Shown: positions 26,298 through 35,693 of the stretch, one piece after another
Layout: the number at the start of each line of letters is the position of its first letter
Position numbering within the stretch: position 1 is the first letter of the stretch
NCBI GenBank assembly: GCA_029945945.1
Contig: JAQSDM010000005.1
Location: 955,353 to 1,019,352, forward strand
DNA from: Algoriphagus sp.
GTDB lineage: Bacteria; Bacteroidota; Bacteroidia; Cytophagales; Cyclobacteriaceae
Reading direction: 5' to 3'
DNA length: 64,000 nt
Notes under the pieces: generated by a model
What the model was told of the DNA's origin: nothing
The model's database searches: none
Seen by the model: only the letters and a program-made list of their open reading frames with translations
Translations under genes and position numbers: made by a program

Positions 26298-27497
26298 ATG
26301 TATAAGAGATTAGCATTGATGTTGGTTTTCGTTTGTGGATTATCCGGAATAGCCAGTGTGAAGGCTCAAGGACCATCTTCCAGTACCACGGTTAATGCTC
26401 CTTCCAAGTATTTATTGCTTGATAAAGGTCTTCAATATCGAATCACCAAGTCCATCAACAGCATGTATAATTTCGATTTTCCCACTGCGGAGCACGATTT
26501 TGCTGTGTTTGGCTTCCAGTATCCAGATCATCCCTTGCCGGATTTCCTGATGGCGCTAGGCTATTGGTGGAGGATCGAAGTGGATGTGACGAATGAGCGC
26601 TACGACGACCTATTTATCGAATACCTGGATCGAGCCATCGAAAAAGCCGAAGATATGTGGGACGAAGATGAAACAAATAAAGAGGCTGCATTCTTTTTGG
26701 CAGCTGGGTATGGATTTCAGGGTAGACTCTACAGTGAGAGACAAAGCTGGACAAAAGCAGCTTGGGCAGGCAGAAATTCGCTGAAATACATGAATTTGAG
26801 CAGGGGAGAAGCTGAATTTAACCCGGAATTACTTTTGGGTGATGCGCTCTTTAACTACTTCTCTGTTTGGATCCCGGAGAATTATCCCCTAATGAAACCT
26901 GTCATGTCGCTTTTCCCAAAGGGAAGTAAGGAATTGGGACTAAAACAACTGGAAACAGTTGCTGAGAACGCTTTCTACACGAGAGTGGAGGCACAGTATT
27001 TTTTATTCAGATTGTATGCATCTGAAGAAAAGAGACCCTATGATGCGCTGAGGATTTCGGAGTATTTGAATACTAAATTTCCAAACAACCCCTATTTCCA
27101 TCGATCCTATGCAAGGCATTTGTATGCAGTAGGAAAATGGACAGAATCGATGAAAGAATCATTGGAAATTTTGAGTCGAATCGATTCTAAAATGCCGGGC
27201 TATGAGTCCAATAGTGGTAGATATGCTGCCTTTTTTATAGCCCAATACTATGATCGGATTGGTGATAAGGCTGAAGCAAAACGATATTATTTGAAGACAA
27301 TTTCCTACGGAGAAGAAACTGAATCTCAGGAAAGCGGATATTATTTGCATTCCTTAATTCAGCTTGGAAAGATTGCAACAGCTGAGAAAAATAAGCCTCT
27401 CGCAAAGAAATATTTCAATCAGGTAAAGAAGTATGCGAAGCGAAAACACCCGGCTCACCAGGAAGCCAGAGATTTTATCAAGAAGAATAAACTTTAA
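26298..27497 (+). CDS. exported tetratricopeptide-repeat protein
   Basis: 399 residues from the ATG at 26298, which opens a signal peptide (YKRLALMLVFVCGLSGIASVKAQ). The rest is helical with TPR-like pairs through most of its length, for example FPTAEHDFAVFGFQYPDHPL, PYDALRISEYLNTKFPNNPY and IGDKAEAKRYYLKTISYG. It probably works in the periplasm as a scaffold. No catalytic domain is seen. Single gene. Confidence 0.85.
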   Translation: MYKRLALMLVFVCGLSGIASVKAQGPSSSTTVNAPSKYLLLDKGLQYRITKSINSMYNFDFPTAEHDFAVFGFQYPDHPLPDFLMALGYWWRIEVDVTNERYDDLFIEYLDRAIEKAEDMWDEDETNKEAAFFLAAGYGFQGRLYSERQSWTKAAWAGRNSLKYMNLSRGEAEFNPELLLGDALFNYFSVWIPENYPLMKPVMSLFPKGSKELGLKQLETVAENAFYTRVEAQYFLFRLYASEEKRPYDALRISEYLNTKFPNNPYFHRSYARHLYAVGKWTESMKESLEILSRIDSKMPGYESNSGRYAAFFIAQYYDRIGDKAEAKRYYLKTISYGEETESQESGYYLHSLIQLGKIATAEKNKPLAKKYFNQVKKYAKRKHPAHQEARDFIKKNKL

Positions 27498-27667
27498 TTA
27501 AAACTCTCACGTTCTAAACTCCTTGAGACAGGAGATAATTTGAATATTTCAAAGAGAGCTGAGGATTTTAAAAGTATTGTTTGTTAAAAGCCCTCGTTTA
27601 CTGTAGAATATTTCGAATCTACTATTCTAAAATCTGATGAACGGTTAAAAACTTTCATCAATATTAT

Positions 27668-27675
27668 TAACTTTG
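27668..27675 (+). promoter_or_regulatory. -7 box of the Lrp-family gene
   Basis: TAACTTTG, a perfect TAnnTTTG, 32 bp before the ATG at 27708. The remaining 27498-27667 holds only a short hairpin, CTCCT-TGAGAC-AGGAG, near 27520. Confidence 0.5.
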
Positions 27676-27707
27676 TACCACATAAAATTTTGCAATATCA
27701 AAAGATC

Positions 27708-28190
27708 ATGGATAATAACGTAAGAATCAAATTCGATAAAATAGATCGCAGGATTCTCGAAATCCTTCAGGCTAACGCCAAAATAACGAATGCTCAACTT
27801 TCAAAAGATATAGGACTTTCTCCTGCACCGACCTTGGAGAGAGTGAAGAAATTGGAGCAATCAGGCATTATCAAGAGTTATCATGCTAAGCTTGATCCTG
27901 AAAAAATCGGATTAGGAGTAAGCACCTTCGTATTGGTAAGTTTGGTTGGACACAACAAAGGAAACATTGATGCCTTCATGAAGGAAATCAATCTGATCCC
28001 TGAAGTAATTGAATGTCACCACATCACAGGAACCGGCGATTTTATCCTTAAAATAATCGCAAAAGACATCACAGCATATCAGAAACTGATGCTTGAAAAA
28101 GTATCTGAGATCAAAGAAGTAGATTCCATGCAATCAATGGTAATTTTGTCTACTTTCAAAGACTCCAAAGTAATGCCTATTCCGGCTTAA
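27708..28190 (+). CDS. Lrp/AsnC-family transcription regulator
   Basis: 160 residues from the ATG at 27708. An N-terminal helix-turn-helix (about 8-60: RRILEILQANAKITNAQLSK, LSPAPTLERVKKLEQSGII) precedes the RAM/AsnC ligand and oligomer domain (about 68-150), which contains VIECHHITGTGDFILKI, the usual effector-cleft segment. Lrp proteins form octamers that sense amino acids. No biosynthetic gene is adjacent to suggest its ligand. A clear terminator follows. Confidence 0.93.
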   Translation: MDNNVRIKFDKIDRRILEILQANAKITNAQLSKDIGLSPAPTLERVKKLEQSGIIKSYHAKLDPEKIGLGVSTFVLVSLVGHNKGNIDAFMKEINLIPEVIECHHITGTGDFILKIIAKDITAYQKLMLEKVSEIKEVDSMQSMVILSTFKDSKVMPIPA

Positions 28191-28211
28191 TCCGGACTTC
28201 GATATTAATCC

Positions 28212-28240
28212 AAGGGTGGCGAAAGTCACCCTTTTTTTTT
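28212..28240 (+). terminator. intrinsic terminator after the Lrp-family gene
   Basis: AAGGGTGGC, GAAA tetraloop, GTCACCC, then T9: a 9-bp stem including one G-T pair. Confidence 0.9.
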
Positions 28241-28249
28241 GAAACAGAA

Positions 28250-28795
28250 ATGAATACTGAAAACCCCTGGATCACCAAACGCAGTACTGAAATCTACCAG
28301 AACCCATGGATCAAGGTGGAAGAGCATGCTATTATTAATCCGGCAGGTAAGGACGGGATCTATGGTACGGTTCATTTTAAGAATAAAGCTATGGCAATCA
28401 TTCCAATCGATCGGGACGGGAATACCTGGTTGGTGGGTCAGTACAGATATCCGCTAAATCAATATTCCTGGGAAGTTCCAATGGGTGGAGGGCTAAACGG
28501 TAAAGACCTTTTGGAAAGCGCAAAGAGGGAACTGAAGGAAGAAACCGGTTTGACTGCTGGAAAGTGGACTGAAATCATGAAAATCCATACATCCAACTCA
28601 GTTACCGATGAAGAAGGTATAATTTACCTGGCAGAAGATCTCACGATGGGAGAAACTGAATTTGAGGAGACAGAGATTTTGCAAATCCGTAAATTGCCTT
28701 TTTCAGAAGTTTTGGAAATGGTCATGAACGGTTCAATCACCGATGGAATCAGTATTGCAGGAATTTTAAAAGCAGCCAGAATATTAGGCTATTGA
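28250..28795 (+). CDS. NUDIX hydrolase, ADP-ribose pyrophosphatase-like
   Basis: 181 residues with a full Nudix box (GGGLNGKDLL, then AKRELKEETGL) at about residues 77-99, which binds the metal that cleaves X-linked diphosphates. The VGQYRYPLNQYSWEVPMGGG approach is typical of ADP-ribose/NDP-sugar hydrolases. It is separated from the MATE gene by one base, so the two are co-transcribed. Confidence 0.9.
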   Translation: MNTENPWITKRSTEIYQNPWIKVEEHAIINPAGKDGIYGTVHFKNKAMAIIPIDRDGNTWLVGQYRYPLNQYSWEVPMGGGLNGKDLLESAKRELKEETGLTAGKWTEIMKIHTSNSVTDEEGIIYLAEDLTMGETEFEETEILQIRKLPFSEVLEMVMNGSITDGISIAGILKAARILGY

Positions 28796-28796
28796 G

Positions 28797-30191
28797 ATGA
28801 CAATTAAAGAACACTTCAATGTAACATTTGCGTTGGCCTTTCCGGTGATGATAAGCCAACTTGGCCAGGTTTCAGTGGGAGTGGCTGACAGCATGATGGT
28901 TGGAAGACTTGGAGCATTGCCACTTGCAGCTTCTTCTTTAGCCAACAGTATTTTCTTTGTGATTTTGATGTTTGGGATGGGGATTTCTATGGGGATTACT
29001 CCGTTGGTGTCCATTGCAGAGGGAAAAGGAAAGGCAAAGAGGATATCCAATTTATTTGGACACAGCCTTTGGATCAATATAATAACAGCGGTTTCATTGA
29101 CAGGAGTAGTTCTGGGACTTTCCAAGGGCTTGCATTTCCTTGGCCAACCCGAGGAAGTGGTCGTCTTGACCATTCCATATTTACTGGTCATCACGGCATC
29201 GCTATTCCCTTTCATGATTTTTCAGACCTTCAAACAATTTGCAGAAGGACTTTCTCAGACCAAGCAGGCGATGTACATCACGATCGTTTGTAACCTGGTA
29301 AATGTGTTTTTAAACTGGGTCTTGATTTGGGGGATGTTTGGAGCTCCGGAGCTTGGCTTGATGGGTGCAGGATGGGCAACTTTGATTTCAAGGATCCTGA
29401 TGCCAATTATGATGGGCTATTATATCCTCAGATCTAAAAGGTACAGCATCTATTCACTTTCTCTCAAGCTGAAAAAAGTTAGTATCCCGATTGTTTCCAG
29501 GATTTTGAACATTGGGATTCCAACCGGTTTCCAGTATATTTTTGAAGTGAGTGCGTTCAGTGCTGCAGCAATAATGATGGGCTGGATCGGGGTGAATGCT
29601 CTTGCCGGTCATCAGATCGCGCTTAACCTGGCTTCAATCAGCTACATGATGGCTGCGGGACTGTCTACTGCCGGAATGATCAGAGTAAGTAACCTGATTG
29701 GTCGGGGAGATTTGAAAGGGATGAGAGAAGCCGGAATGGTGGTTTTTGGGATGGTTTTGATTTTCATGTTTTCGACAGCCATGATTTTTGTGATTTTCCG
29801 GATGTTTTTGCCCACACTTTACATTGATGATCCTGAGGTGGTTTCCATGGCTGCTTCTTTATTGATCATTGCAGCGCTTTTTCAATTGTCAGACGGCGCA
29901 CAAGTTGCAGGATTGGGAGTGCTTAGAGGAATGGAGGATGTAAAAGTGCCAACTCTGGTGACTTTGGTTGCCTATTGGGTATTGGGTTTGCCTTTGGGTT
30001 ATTTTCTGGCTTTTGAACTTGGAATGGCCGAAAAAGGAATTTGGTATGGCTTATTAATCGGTTTAAGTATCACCGCCATTGTGCTTTTCTATCGCTTTCA
30101 TGCCTTGAGTAAAAAGAGAATTGAAGAGAGTTTACCGATTGAACCTGAGAAATTCGTTGCTGAAGGAAAATCTGATTCTGATTTATTGTAA
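28797..30191 (+). CDS. MATE-family multidrug/cation efflux transporter
   Basis: 464 residues, 12 predicted membrane helices in two halves with the MATE N-terminal pattern FALAFPVMISQLGQVSVGVA and DSMMVGRLGALPLAASSLAN. MATE proteins export cationic drugs or metabolites in exchange for H+ or Na+. It forms an operon with the NUDIX gene ahead of it. The substrate cannot be read. Confidence 0.92.
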   Translation: MTIKEHFNVTFALAFPVMISQLGQVSVGVADSMMVGRLGALPLAASSLANSIFFVILMFGMGISMGITPLVSIAEGKGKAKRISNLFGHSLWINIITAVSLTGVVLGLSKGLHFLGQPEEVVVLTIPYLLVITASLFPFMIFQTFKQFAEGLSQTKQAMYITIVCNLVNVFLNWVLIWGMFGAPELGLMGAGWATLISRILMPIMMGYYILRSKRYSIYSLSLKLKKVSIPIVSRILNIGIPTGFQYIFEVSAFSAAAIMMGWIGVNALAGHQIALNLASISYMMAAGLSTAGMIRVSNLIGRGDLKGMREAGMVVFGMVLIFMFSTAMIFVIFRMFLPTLYIDDPEVVSMAASLLIIAALFQLSDGAQVAGLGVLRGMEDVKVPTLVTLVAYWVLGLPLGYFLAFELGMAEKGIWYGLLIGLSITAIVLFYRFHALSKKRIEESLPIEPEKFVAEGKSDSDLL

Positions 30192-30227
30192 TTCTTCTAT
30201 ATTCAGGGCTTAAACCCTTCTTTGAAG

Positions 30228-31577
30228 ATGATCAGATTCTTTTACACTACCGTATTTTTGTTTATTTCCACTCTGGCCCAGGCCCAGGATCTGGCAGTTT
30301 TGTCACAGCGTGAACAAGCTGAAGTAATAGATTCCTGGCTGGATGAGCGAATCACTTATCTTTTACCTCAGTTGATGACTGAATCCGGGATCGATATGTG
30401 GGTTGTGATTTCAAGGGAGTACAACGAAGATCCTGTGATTCGAACCATGCTGCCGGCTACCTGGATGGCTGCTAGGCGGAGGACGATTCTGGTTATGTAT
30501 CAGCCATCGGCAAATGCGCCTGTGGAAACTTATGCTGTCGCCCGATATGATGTTGGGAAAGCTTTCAAAAGGGCATGGGACCCGGAAACTCAGCCGGATC
30601 AGTGGAAAGCTCTGGTTGAATTGGTTGCTTCAAAAAATCCCAAGAAAATCGGACTCAACTTTGCCAAAGATTATGGGCATGCTGATGGATTGACACATTT
30701 TGATCACGAGGAGTTTCTGAAAAACCTTCCATCAGGATATTCAGAAAAAGTGGTTTCAGCTCAAACACTTGCTGTAAGATGGCTGGAAACAAGAACACCT
30801 TCTGAAATGGCAACATACAGACATATTCAGCAATTGGCTCATAACATCGTCCAGGAGGGACTTTCGGAGCACGTGATTACGCCGGGTGTGACTTCAACAG
30901 AAGATGTGGTTTGGTGGTATCGTGAGAAGATCAAATCGCTGAAACTTGATACCTGGTTCCATCCTACGGTAGATATTCAGCGACCGGACCCTGCTTCAAA
31001 TGAAAGTACCAGATCTTTTGCATCGAGACCTTCTGAGCAGGTGATCATGCCGGGAGATTTACTTCACATCGATTTCGGGATTACTTATTTGAGATTGAAT
31101 ACCGATACTCAGGAACTGGCTTATGTCCTGAAACCCGGAGAAACTGATGTTCCGACCTATTTGAAGGAGGCTTTCAAAGTCGGAAATCGTGTTCAGGATT
31201 TGCTCACCCAAAATTTTGCCGCAGGCAGAACAGGAAACCAAATCCTTCGGGAATCAAGAAAAATGATGGACGCAGAAGGGATCAGAGGAAGTATTTATAC
31301 GCATCCTTTGGGATTCTATGGCCATTCCGCAGGTCCTACGATTGGAATGTGGGATAATCAGGGAGATACTCCCGGAGCCGGTGACTTCCCATTGCATGCC
31401 AATACAGGCTATGCGATTGAATTAAATGCGGTCGTATTTGTGAAAGAATGGAACAAAGACGTGAGAATCATGCTCGAAGAAGGTGCCTTTTTTGACGGTC
31501 AAAAAGTGACGTATTACAATGGTCGGCAGCGTTCGATTTTGCCGATTCCAAGAGCAAGTTCTTATTTGGGGAACTAG
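30228..31577 (+). CDS. M24-family metallopeptidase, Xaa-Pro aminopeptidase-like, exported
   Basis: 449 residues from the ATG at 30228, which opens a signal peptide (IRFFYTTVFLFISTLAQAQ). An N-terminal creatinase-like domain (about 30-190) precedes the pita-bread catalytic domain. Its metal ligands are visible: Asp in HIDFGITY, Asp in NTDTQ, His in THPLGFYGHS, Glu in IELNAV and Glu in MLEEGAFF. It removes N-terminal residues before proline, or related peptides, in the envelope. Its stop codon overlaps that of the convergent MFS gene (shared CTAG). Confidence 0.88.
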   Translation: MIRFFYTTVFLFISTLAQAQDLAVLSQREQAEVIDSWLDERITYLLPQLMTESGIDMWVVISREYNEDPVIRTMLPATWMAARRRTILVMYQPSANAPVETYAVARYDVGKAFKRAWDPETQPDQWKALVELVASKNPKKIGLNFAKDYGHADGLTHFDHEEFLKNLPSGYSEKVVSAQTLAVRWLETRTPSEMATYRHIQQLAHNIVQEGLSEHVITPGVTSTEDVVWWYREKIKSLKLDTWFHPTVDIQRPDPASNESTRSFASRPSEQVIMPGDLLHIDFGITYLRLNTDTQELAYVLKPGETDVPTYLKEAFKVGNRVQDLLTQNFAAGRTGNQILRESRKMMDAEGIRGSIYTHPLGFYGHSAGPTIGMWDNQGDTPGAGDFPLHANTGYAIELNAVVFVKEWNKDVRIMLEEGAFFDGQKVTYYNGRQRSILPIPRASSYLGN

Positions 31578-32758
31578 ATAGAAATGGGATGAACAGGCTT
31601 CCTGTCCATTTTCACAAATAGTAAAAGGATAAAAGCCAAAGCGGCAGTGCTTCCGCTGGTCAGGAAAACGAGTTTGAAGTTTTCCGGTTTATTGTTGTAC
31701 AGCCAACCTGAGACAATCGCTCCGATCCCGATTCCCGCTTCGAGGAATATATACATCGTAGCGATTGCTCTTCCCCGGAATTTATCCAAAGACAAGTCCA
31801 CAACCCATGCGGCGGTTGTTGGGCTATACATTCCAACGGCCGATCCGAAAAGAACTCCTGACCAGAGCAACATGGCTTTGCTATCTGCAAAAGCAATTGT
31901 AATCATTGCCAACACCATCGTTAAATTCGCGGCCCTCAAGACTGGAACCCGTCCATAACGATCGGAGGTTTTTCCGGCAAGGAGTCTGATTCCAAGAGAT
32001 GAAAGAGTGAAAACCGCGAAAAAGAGTCCTTTATTTTTGATCCCCAGGAACGTAGAGAAATCAGGGACTATCGTCAAAACCACTCCAAAAGAAAATACCG
32101 AGAGAAATAAAATTGCAGAAGGAACCAAGACTCGTTTTTCAATGATTTCGTCCCGATGCAGTTTGAATAATCCCAAACTCAAAGGTTCTTTTTCTTTCAG
32201 AGTTTCTTTCAGTCTGGTTAAGATTAAGATGGAAAAAATGGAGGTAAAAGCAGCACAATAGAAAAGCGTTTCGATCGGCCAGTAACTCGCTATCCAACCT
32301 CCGATTGCCGGTCCGGCTGCCATTCCCATTGACCCGAAAAGAGACTGAATTCCCATTGCTTCGCCTCTTTTGTTGAAAGGAACGATGTCTGCCACATAAG
32401 CCGAAGCGCCGGTTGGTGTAAAACCTGCTGAAAAACCATGTGCAAAACGAAGAAAAAGAAATCCGCCCACAAAGCTTAGGAGCGGATACATCAAACCAAC
32501 GACAAAACAAACGCTGGCTCCAACCATCATCACCGGGATTCGCCCGATTTTGTCGGCAAGCTTACCGCTAAAAGGTCTCGACAGACCTGCGGAAAGAGTA
32601 AATAATGCGATGATCAAACCCTTATAATCTTCTCCACCCATAGAAGACAGGTAAGAAGGGAGCTCTGGAATAATCATATTAAAAGATGAGAAAAAAAGGA
32701 AGGAACTCAGGCAAAGCAGGAAAAAATCAAGCGTAAAAAAAGAGGGGATGAGTTTCAT
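31574..32758 (-). CDS. MFS transporter
   Basis: 394 residues, 12 membrane helices. The MFS signature between helices 2 and 3 is GKLADKIGRIPVMMVG, repeated in the second half as GKTSDRYGRVPVL. The size and N-terminal SSFLFFSSFNMIIPELPSYL suit drug/H+ antiporters, but no substrate can be assigned. Its stop overlaps the M24 gene stop. Confidence 0.9.
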   Translation of the reverse strand: MKLIPSFFTLDFFLLCLSSFLFFSSFNMIIPELPSYLSSMGGEDYKGLIIALFTLSAGLSRPFSGKLADKIGRIPVMMVGASVCFVVGLMYPLLSFVGGFLFLRFAHGFSAGFTPTGASAYVADIVPFNKRGEAMGIQSLFGSMGMAAGPAIGGWIASYWPIETLFYCAAFTSIFSILILTRLKETLKEKEPLSLGLFKLHRDEIIEKRVLVPSAILFLSVFSFGVVLTIVPDFSTFLGIKNKGLFFAVFTLSSLGIRLLAGKTSDRYGRVPVLRAANLTMVLAMITIAFADSKAMLLWSGVLFGSAVGMYSPTTAAWVVDLSLDKFRGRAIATMYIFLEAGIGIGAIVSGWLYNNKPENFKLVFLTSGSTAALAFILLLFVKMDRKPVHPISI

Positions 32759-32781
32759 ATTCTTTTCACGAAAATAAACAA

Positions 32782-32806
32782 AAAGGCCGGTGAATTACCG
32801 GCCTTT
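32782..32806 (-). terminator. intrinsic terminator after prfB
   Basis: A 10-bp stem AAAGGCCGGT / ACCGGCCTTT with a 5-nt loop; on the minus strand it is followed by a T-rich run. Confidence 0.9.
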
Positions 32807-32819
32807 CCTGTTGTTGCAG

Positions 32820-33921
32820 TTAATCTTTGTTTGCTGCTTCCTCGCTCTGGGCGAGCAGGAAAGCTTTCATAAATTCATTCAGACCACCGTCCAAAACATG
32901 CTGAGTATCCGATGTTTCGTATCCGGTTCGGGCGTCTTTCACCAGCTTATAAGGGTGAAGCACGTAGTTTCGGATCTGCGAACCAAAATCCACTCGAAGT
33001 TTGGAAGATTCTATTTTGGCGATTTCCGCATTTCTCTTTTCCAGTTCTACCTGATAAAGCCTCGACTTCAGCATTTGCATGGCCTTTTCACGGTTGGCAA
33101 GCTGAGAGCGCTCGATCTGACATACAACCACTATACCTGTTGGCTTATGAGTAAGCTGAACTTTGGTTTCTACCTTGTTCACGTTTTGTCCACCTGCTCC
33201 ACCTGACCGGGAAGTATGCAATTCGATATCAGCCGGATTGATGTCAATCTCAATCGTATCGTCTACTTCAGGATAGGCGTAAACGGATGCAAACGAGGTA
33301 TGGCGTCTTCCTCCGGAATCAAATGGAGAAATTCTTACCAATCGATGAACACCGGTTTCTGATTTCAAAAAACCATAAGCCAATGGACCTTCAAATTCCA
33401 GTGTGGCAGATTTAATTCCTGCGACTTCACCTTGCTGAACGTCTACTTCACGAACTTTATAGCCATTTTTCTCACCCCACATGATGTACATTCTCATCAG
33501 GATGGAAGCCCAGTCGTTACTTTCTGTTCCTCCTGCACCTGGGTTGATTTCAAGGACAGCATTGAGCTGGTCCTCTTCCCCGGATAGCATTTTCTTAAGT
33601 TCTAATTCCTCGACAGCAGTTTTTGCTTTGGTGAATTCAGTTTTAAGTTCTTCTTCCGAAACTTCTCCTGCACTGTAAAATTCATACAGTACTTCAAGAT
33701 CCTGAATCATTTGATCCAGTTTTTCGAAAGAACCTGTCCAGCCTTTTCTGGCCTGGATAACTTTCATTGTTTTTTCTGCCTCTTCGGAATCGTTCCAGAA
33801 TTCTGGTTGGGTCGATATAGCCTCGAGATCTTCTAATTCTTCTTTCTTACGATCGTAGTCAAAGATACCTCCTTAAAGCCGAGGTGCGAGCTTTCAAGTC
33901 TTTCAGTTGTTCCGAAGTCAT
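32820..33921 (-). CDS. prfB: peptide chain release factor 2, with programmed +1 frameshift
   Basis: Recognises UGA and UAA stop codons and releases the finished peptide. The gene is in two frames. A 20-codon first part starts at the ATG at 33921 ([20 protein letters not shown]) and ends in TGA at 33861-33859. The second frame continues from 33860 to the stop at 32820, giving 366 residues after a +1 slip. The slip site is classical: AGGAGG (33873-33868), TAT, CTT, TGA, C. The protein has the SPF tripeptide (about 198-200) and the catalytic GGQ (about 243-245). Shortage of RF2 lets ribosomes pause at the TGA and shift, so the site autoregulates RF2. Annotating only the long frame from 33767 would lose the first 51 residues. 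Confidence 0.96.
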
Positions 33922-33986
33922 GAGTTTAGGTTGAAAATGAGGTGCAAAAGTCTGAAAAAAAATCCTTTTTTGCTAAACAGATTCAA

Positions 33987-34493
33987 TTATTCCATTCTCA
34001 TGAGGATAATTTGAATATTATTTCGCTTTTCATGTTTGAAGGTTTTGTAGCGAAGAGGAAGCATGGCCAAGCCTGTTCCCAACAAGATCCCCGAGGTAAT
34101 AGCCACGCCATCACTGACTTCCAAATCTCCATTTTGGTAAATGCTGTTGACCATTTCAACTGAAACCAATAGTATTCCGGCCCCTAAAAAGAGCGCATTC
34201 AGGTTTTTAAGTGTGCTATTTCTTTTGTCCTTGTGCCGAATGTTAATTTCCAGAATATCTGCCGGAGCAAGAATATTTTCACTCAGATAAATAAAGTCCT
34301 TATCAAGACTTTCTATTACATCTGTTACAAAATAACCCAGCTTTTTGCTTTTGTAGGTAATTTCTTCCCCCGGATAAAATCGGATCTGAGTTTTTTGTTT
34401 TGCTCCTCTTTTCAATAAAATGAAGTCGCTGGATTGACCAAAAGAGGTTAGGCAACTTCCCAAAAGTAAAACCAGAATTAATGCCTTTTTCAT
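33987..34493 (-). CDS. exported protein of unknown function, 168 aa
   Basis: Signal peptide KKALILVLLLGSCLTSFGQ, then a beta-rich domain (ILLKRGAKQKTQIRFYPGEE, VTDVIESLDKDFIYLSENI) and a C-terminal pair of hydrophobic helices (LFLGAGILLVSVEMVNSIY, GVAITSGILLGTGLAMLP). I recognise no family. It lies in the long minus-strand run between ilvE and prfB. Confidence 0.7.
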   Translation of the reverse strand: MKKALILVLLLGSCLTSFGQSSDFILLKRGAKQKTQIRFYPGEEITYKSKKLGYFVTDVIESLDKDFIYLSENILAPADILEINIRHKDKRNSTLKNLNALFLGAGILLVSVEMVNSIYQNGDLEVSDGVAITSGILLGTGLAMLPLRYKTFKHEKRNNIQIILMRME

Positions 34494-34555
34494 GAAGCTA
34501 AGTAAAAAAGAAAAAGCTGACTAAGTCCATTTAGCTGAAAAATTTTGACAAAAAA

Positions 34556-34577
34556 AGCGGGAAGATGTCTTCCCGCT
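34556..34577 (-). terminator. intrinsic terminator after ilvE
   Basis: An inverted repeat with AGCGGGAAGA-type arms, followed on the minus strand by T6 (complement of 34551-34556). Confidence 0.85.
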
Positions 34578-34582
34578 TCGAT

Positions 34583-35650
34583 TTAGAATTTGATAATCCA
34601 ACCATGTGGATCTGCAACTTCTCCATATTTGATACCATCCAGTTCTTCAAGGATTCGCTTTGAAAAAGAATCTTCAGATAGTTGAGGGAGCATGTAATCT
34701 TTTCCGTTCACATTGATTCGCTCAATATGTGCGATTGTGGCTGCGGTACCAGTTCCGAATGCTTCTTCCAGAGTTCCTGCATCCAAAGCTTCCTGTAATT
34801 CGGAAACCGTCAGGAATCTTTCTTCCAATGGAGTTCCCCAGTCTTTGGCCAGCTGAATTACTGAATCTCTTGTGATCCCTTTGAGGATCGTTCCGGTGTT
34901 GACAGGAGCGGTGATGATGGTTCCTTTGATTTTGAACATCACGTTCATAGTTCCGCTTTCCTCAATTTTGCTGTGGGTTTTGCCATCTGTCCAAAGAAGC
35001 TGATCGTAACCTGCTTTTTGGGCTTTCAAAGCGGGATAAAGAGAGGCTGCATAGTTTCCTGCAGTTTTAGCTTCGCCTGTCCCGCCTTCAATTGATCTCG
35101 AAAAAGTTGTCTCAACTTTCACACTCACCGGCTTGCTGTAATAGGTTCCGACAGGACAGGTGAAAATGATGAATCTATAGCTTTCAGAAGGTTTAACTCC
35201 AATGTAATTGTCCATGGCAAACATGAACGGCCGCACGTAAAGCGAAGCGCCGTGTGCAGAGGGCACCCAATCTCTGTCCAAATCCAACAATTGAACCAGA
35301 CCTTCCATGAATATTTCTTCGGGAAGTGATGGCATACACATTCTGTCAGCAGACTCATTAAATCGTCTCCAGTTGGCATCAGCACGGAAAATCAAAACTT
35401 CACCTGCTGCGTTTTTGTAGGCTTTCATACCTTCGAAAATCGACTGACCATAGTGCAAAGCGGCATTTGCAGGATGGATTTCCATCGGAGCATAAGGCTC
35501 GATTCTGAGATCCGACCATTCTCCATTTTTGTAATCAGCCACAAACATGTGATCACTGATCGTTTTTCCGAAAATCAGATTGGAGAAATCAGTTTCTGCT
35601 AATCTGGATTTTGTGATTTTTTCAACCGGGATGGCAAGTGATGTCTTCAT
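34583..35650 (-). CDS. ilvE: branched-chain amino acid aminotransferase
   Basis: 355 residues, class IV PLP aminotransferase that interconverts leucine, isoleucine and valine with their 2-keto acids. The type II BCAT pattern is clear: ALHYGQSIFEGMKAY, the PLP-lysine region GGTGEAKTAGNYAASL, QLLWTDGKTHSKIEE, and the phosphate-binding FGTGTAATI near the end. It lies 43 bp after the cobalamin adenosyltransferase gene and ends at its own terminator. Confidence 0.95.
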   Translation of the reverse strand: MKTSLAIPVEKITKSRLAETDFSNLIFGKTISDHMFVADYKNGEWSDLRIEPYAPMEIHPANAALHYGQSIFEGMKAYKNAAGEVLIFRADANWRRFNESADRMCMPSLPEEIFMEGLVQLLDLDRDWVPSAHGASLYVRPFMFAMDNYIGVKPSESYRFIIFTCPVGTYYSKPVSVKVETTFSRSIEGGTGEAKTAGNYAASLYPALKAQKAGYDQLLWTDGKTHSKIEESGTMNVMFKIKGTIITAPVNTGTILKGITRDSVIQLAKDWGTPLEERFLTVSELQEALDAGTLEEAFGTGTAATIAHIERINVNGKDYMLPQLSEDSFSKRILEELDGIKYGEVADPHGWIIKF

Positions 35651-35693
35651 GGGTTTTGCCTTTATTCCGACCTGAGTCGATTATGATAAATGA

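Noticed and set aside
32820..33767. prfB as a complete 315-aa gene
   Set aside because: The upstream frame carries the RF2 frameshift signal and the missing N-terminal residues.
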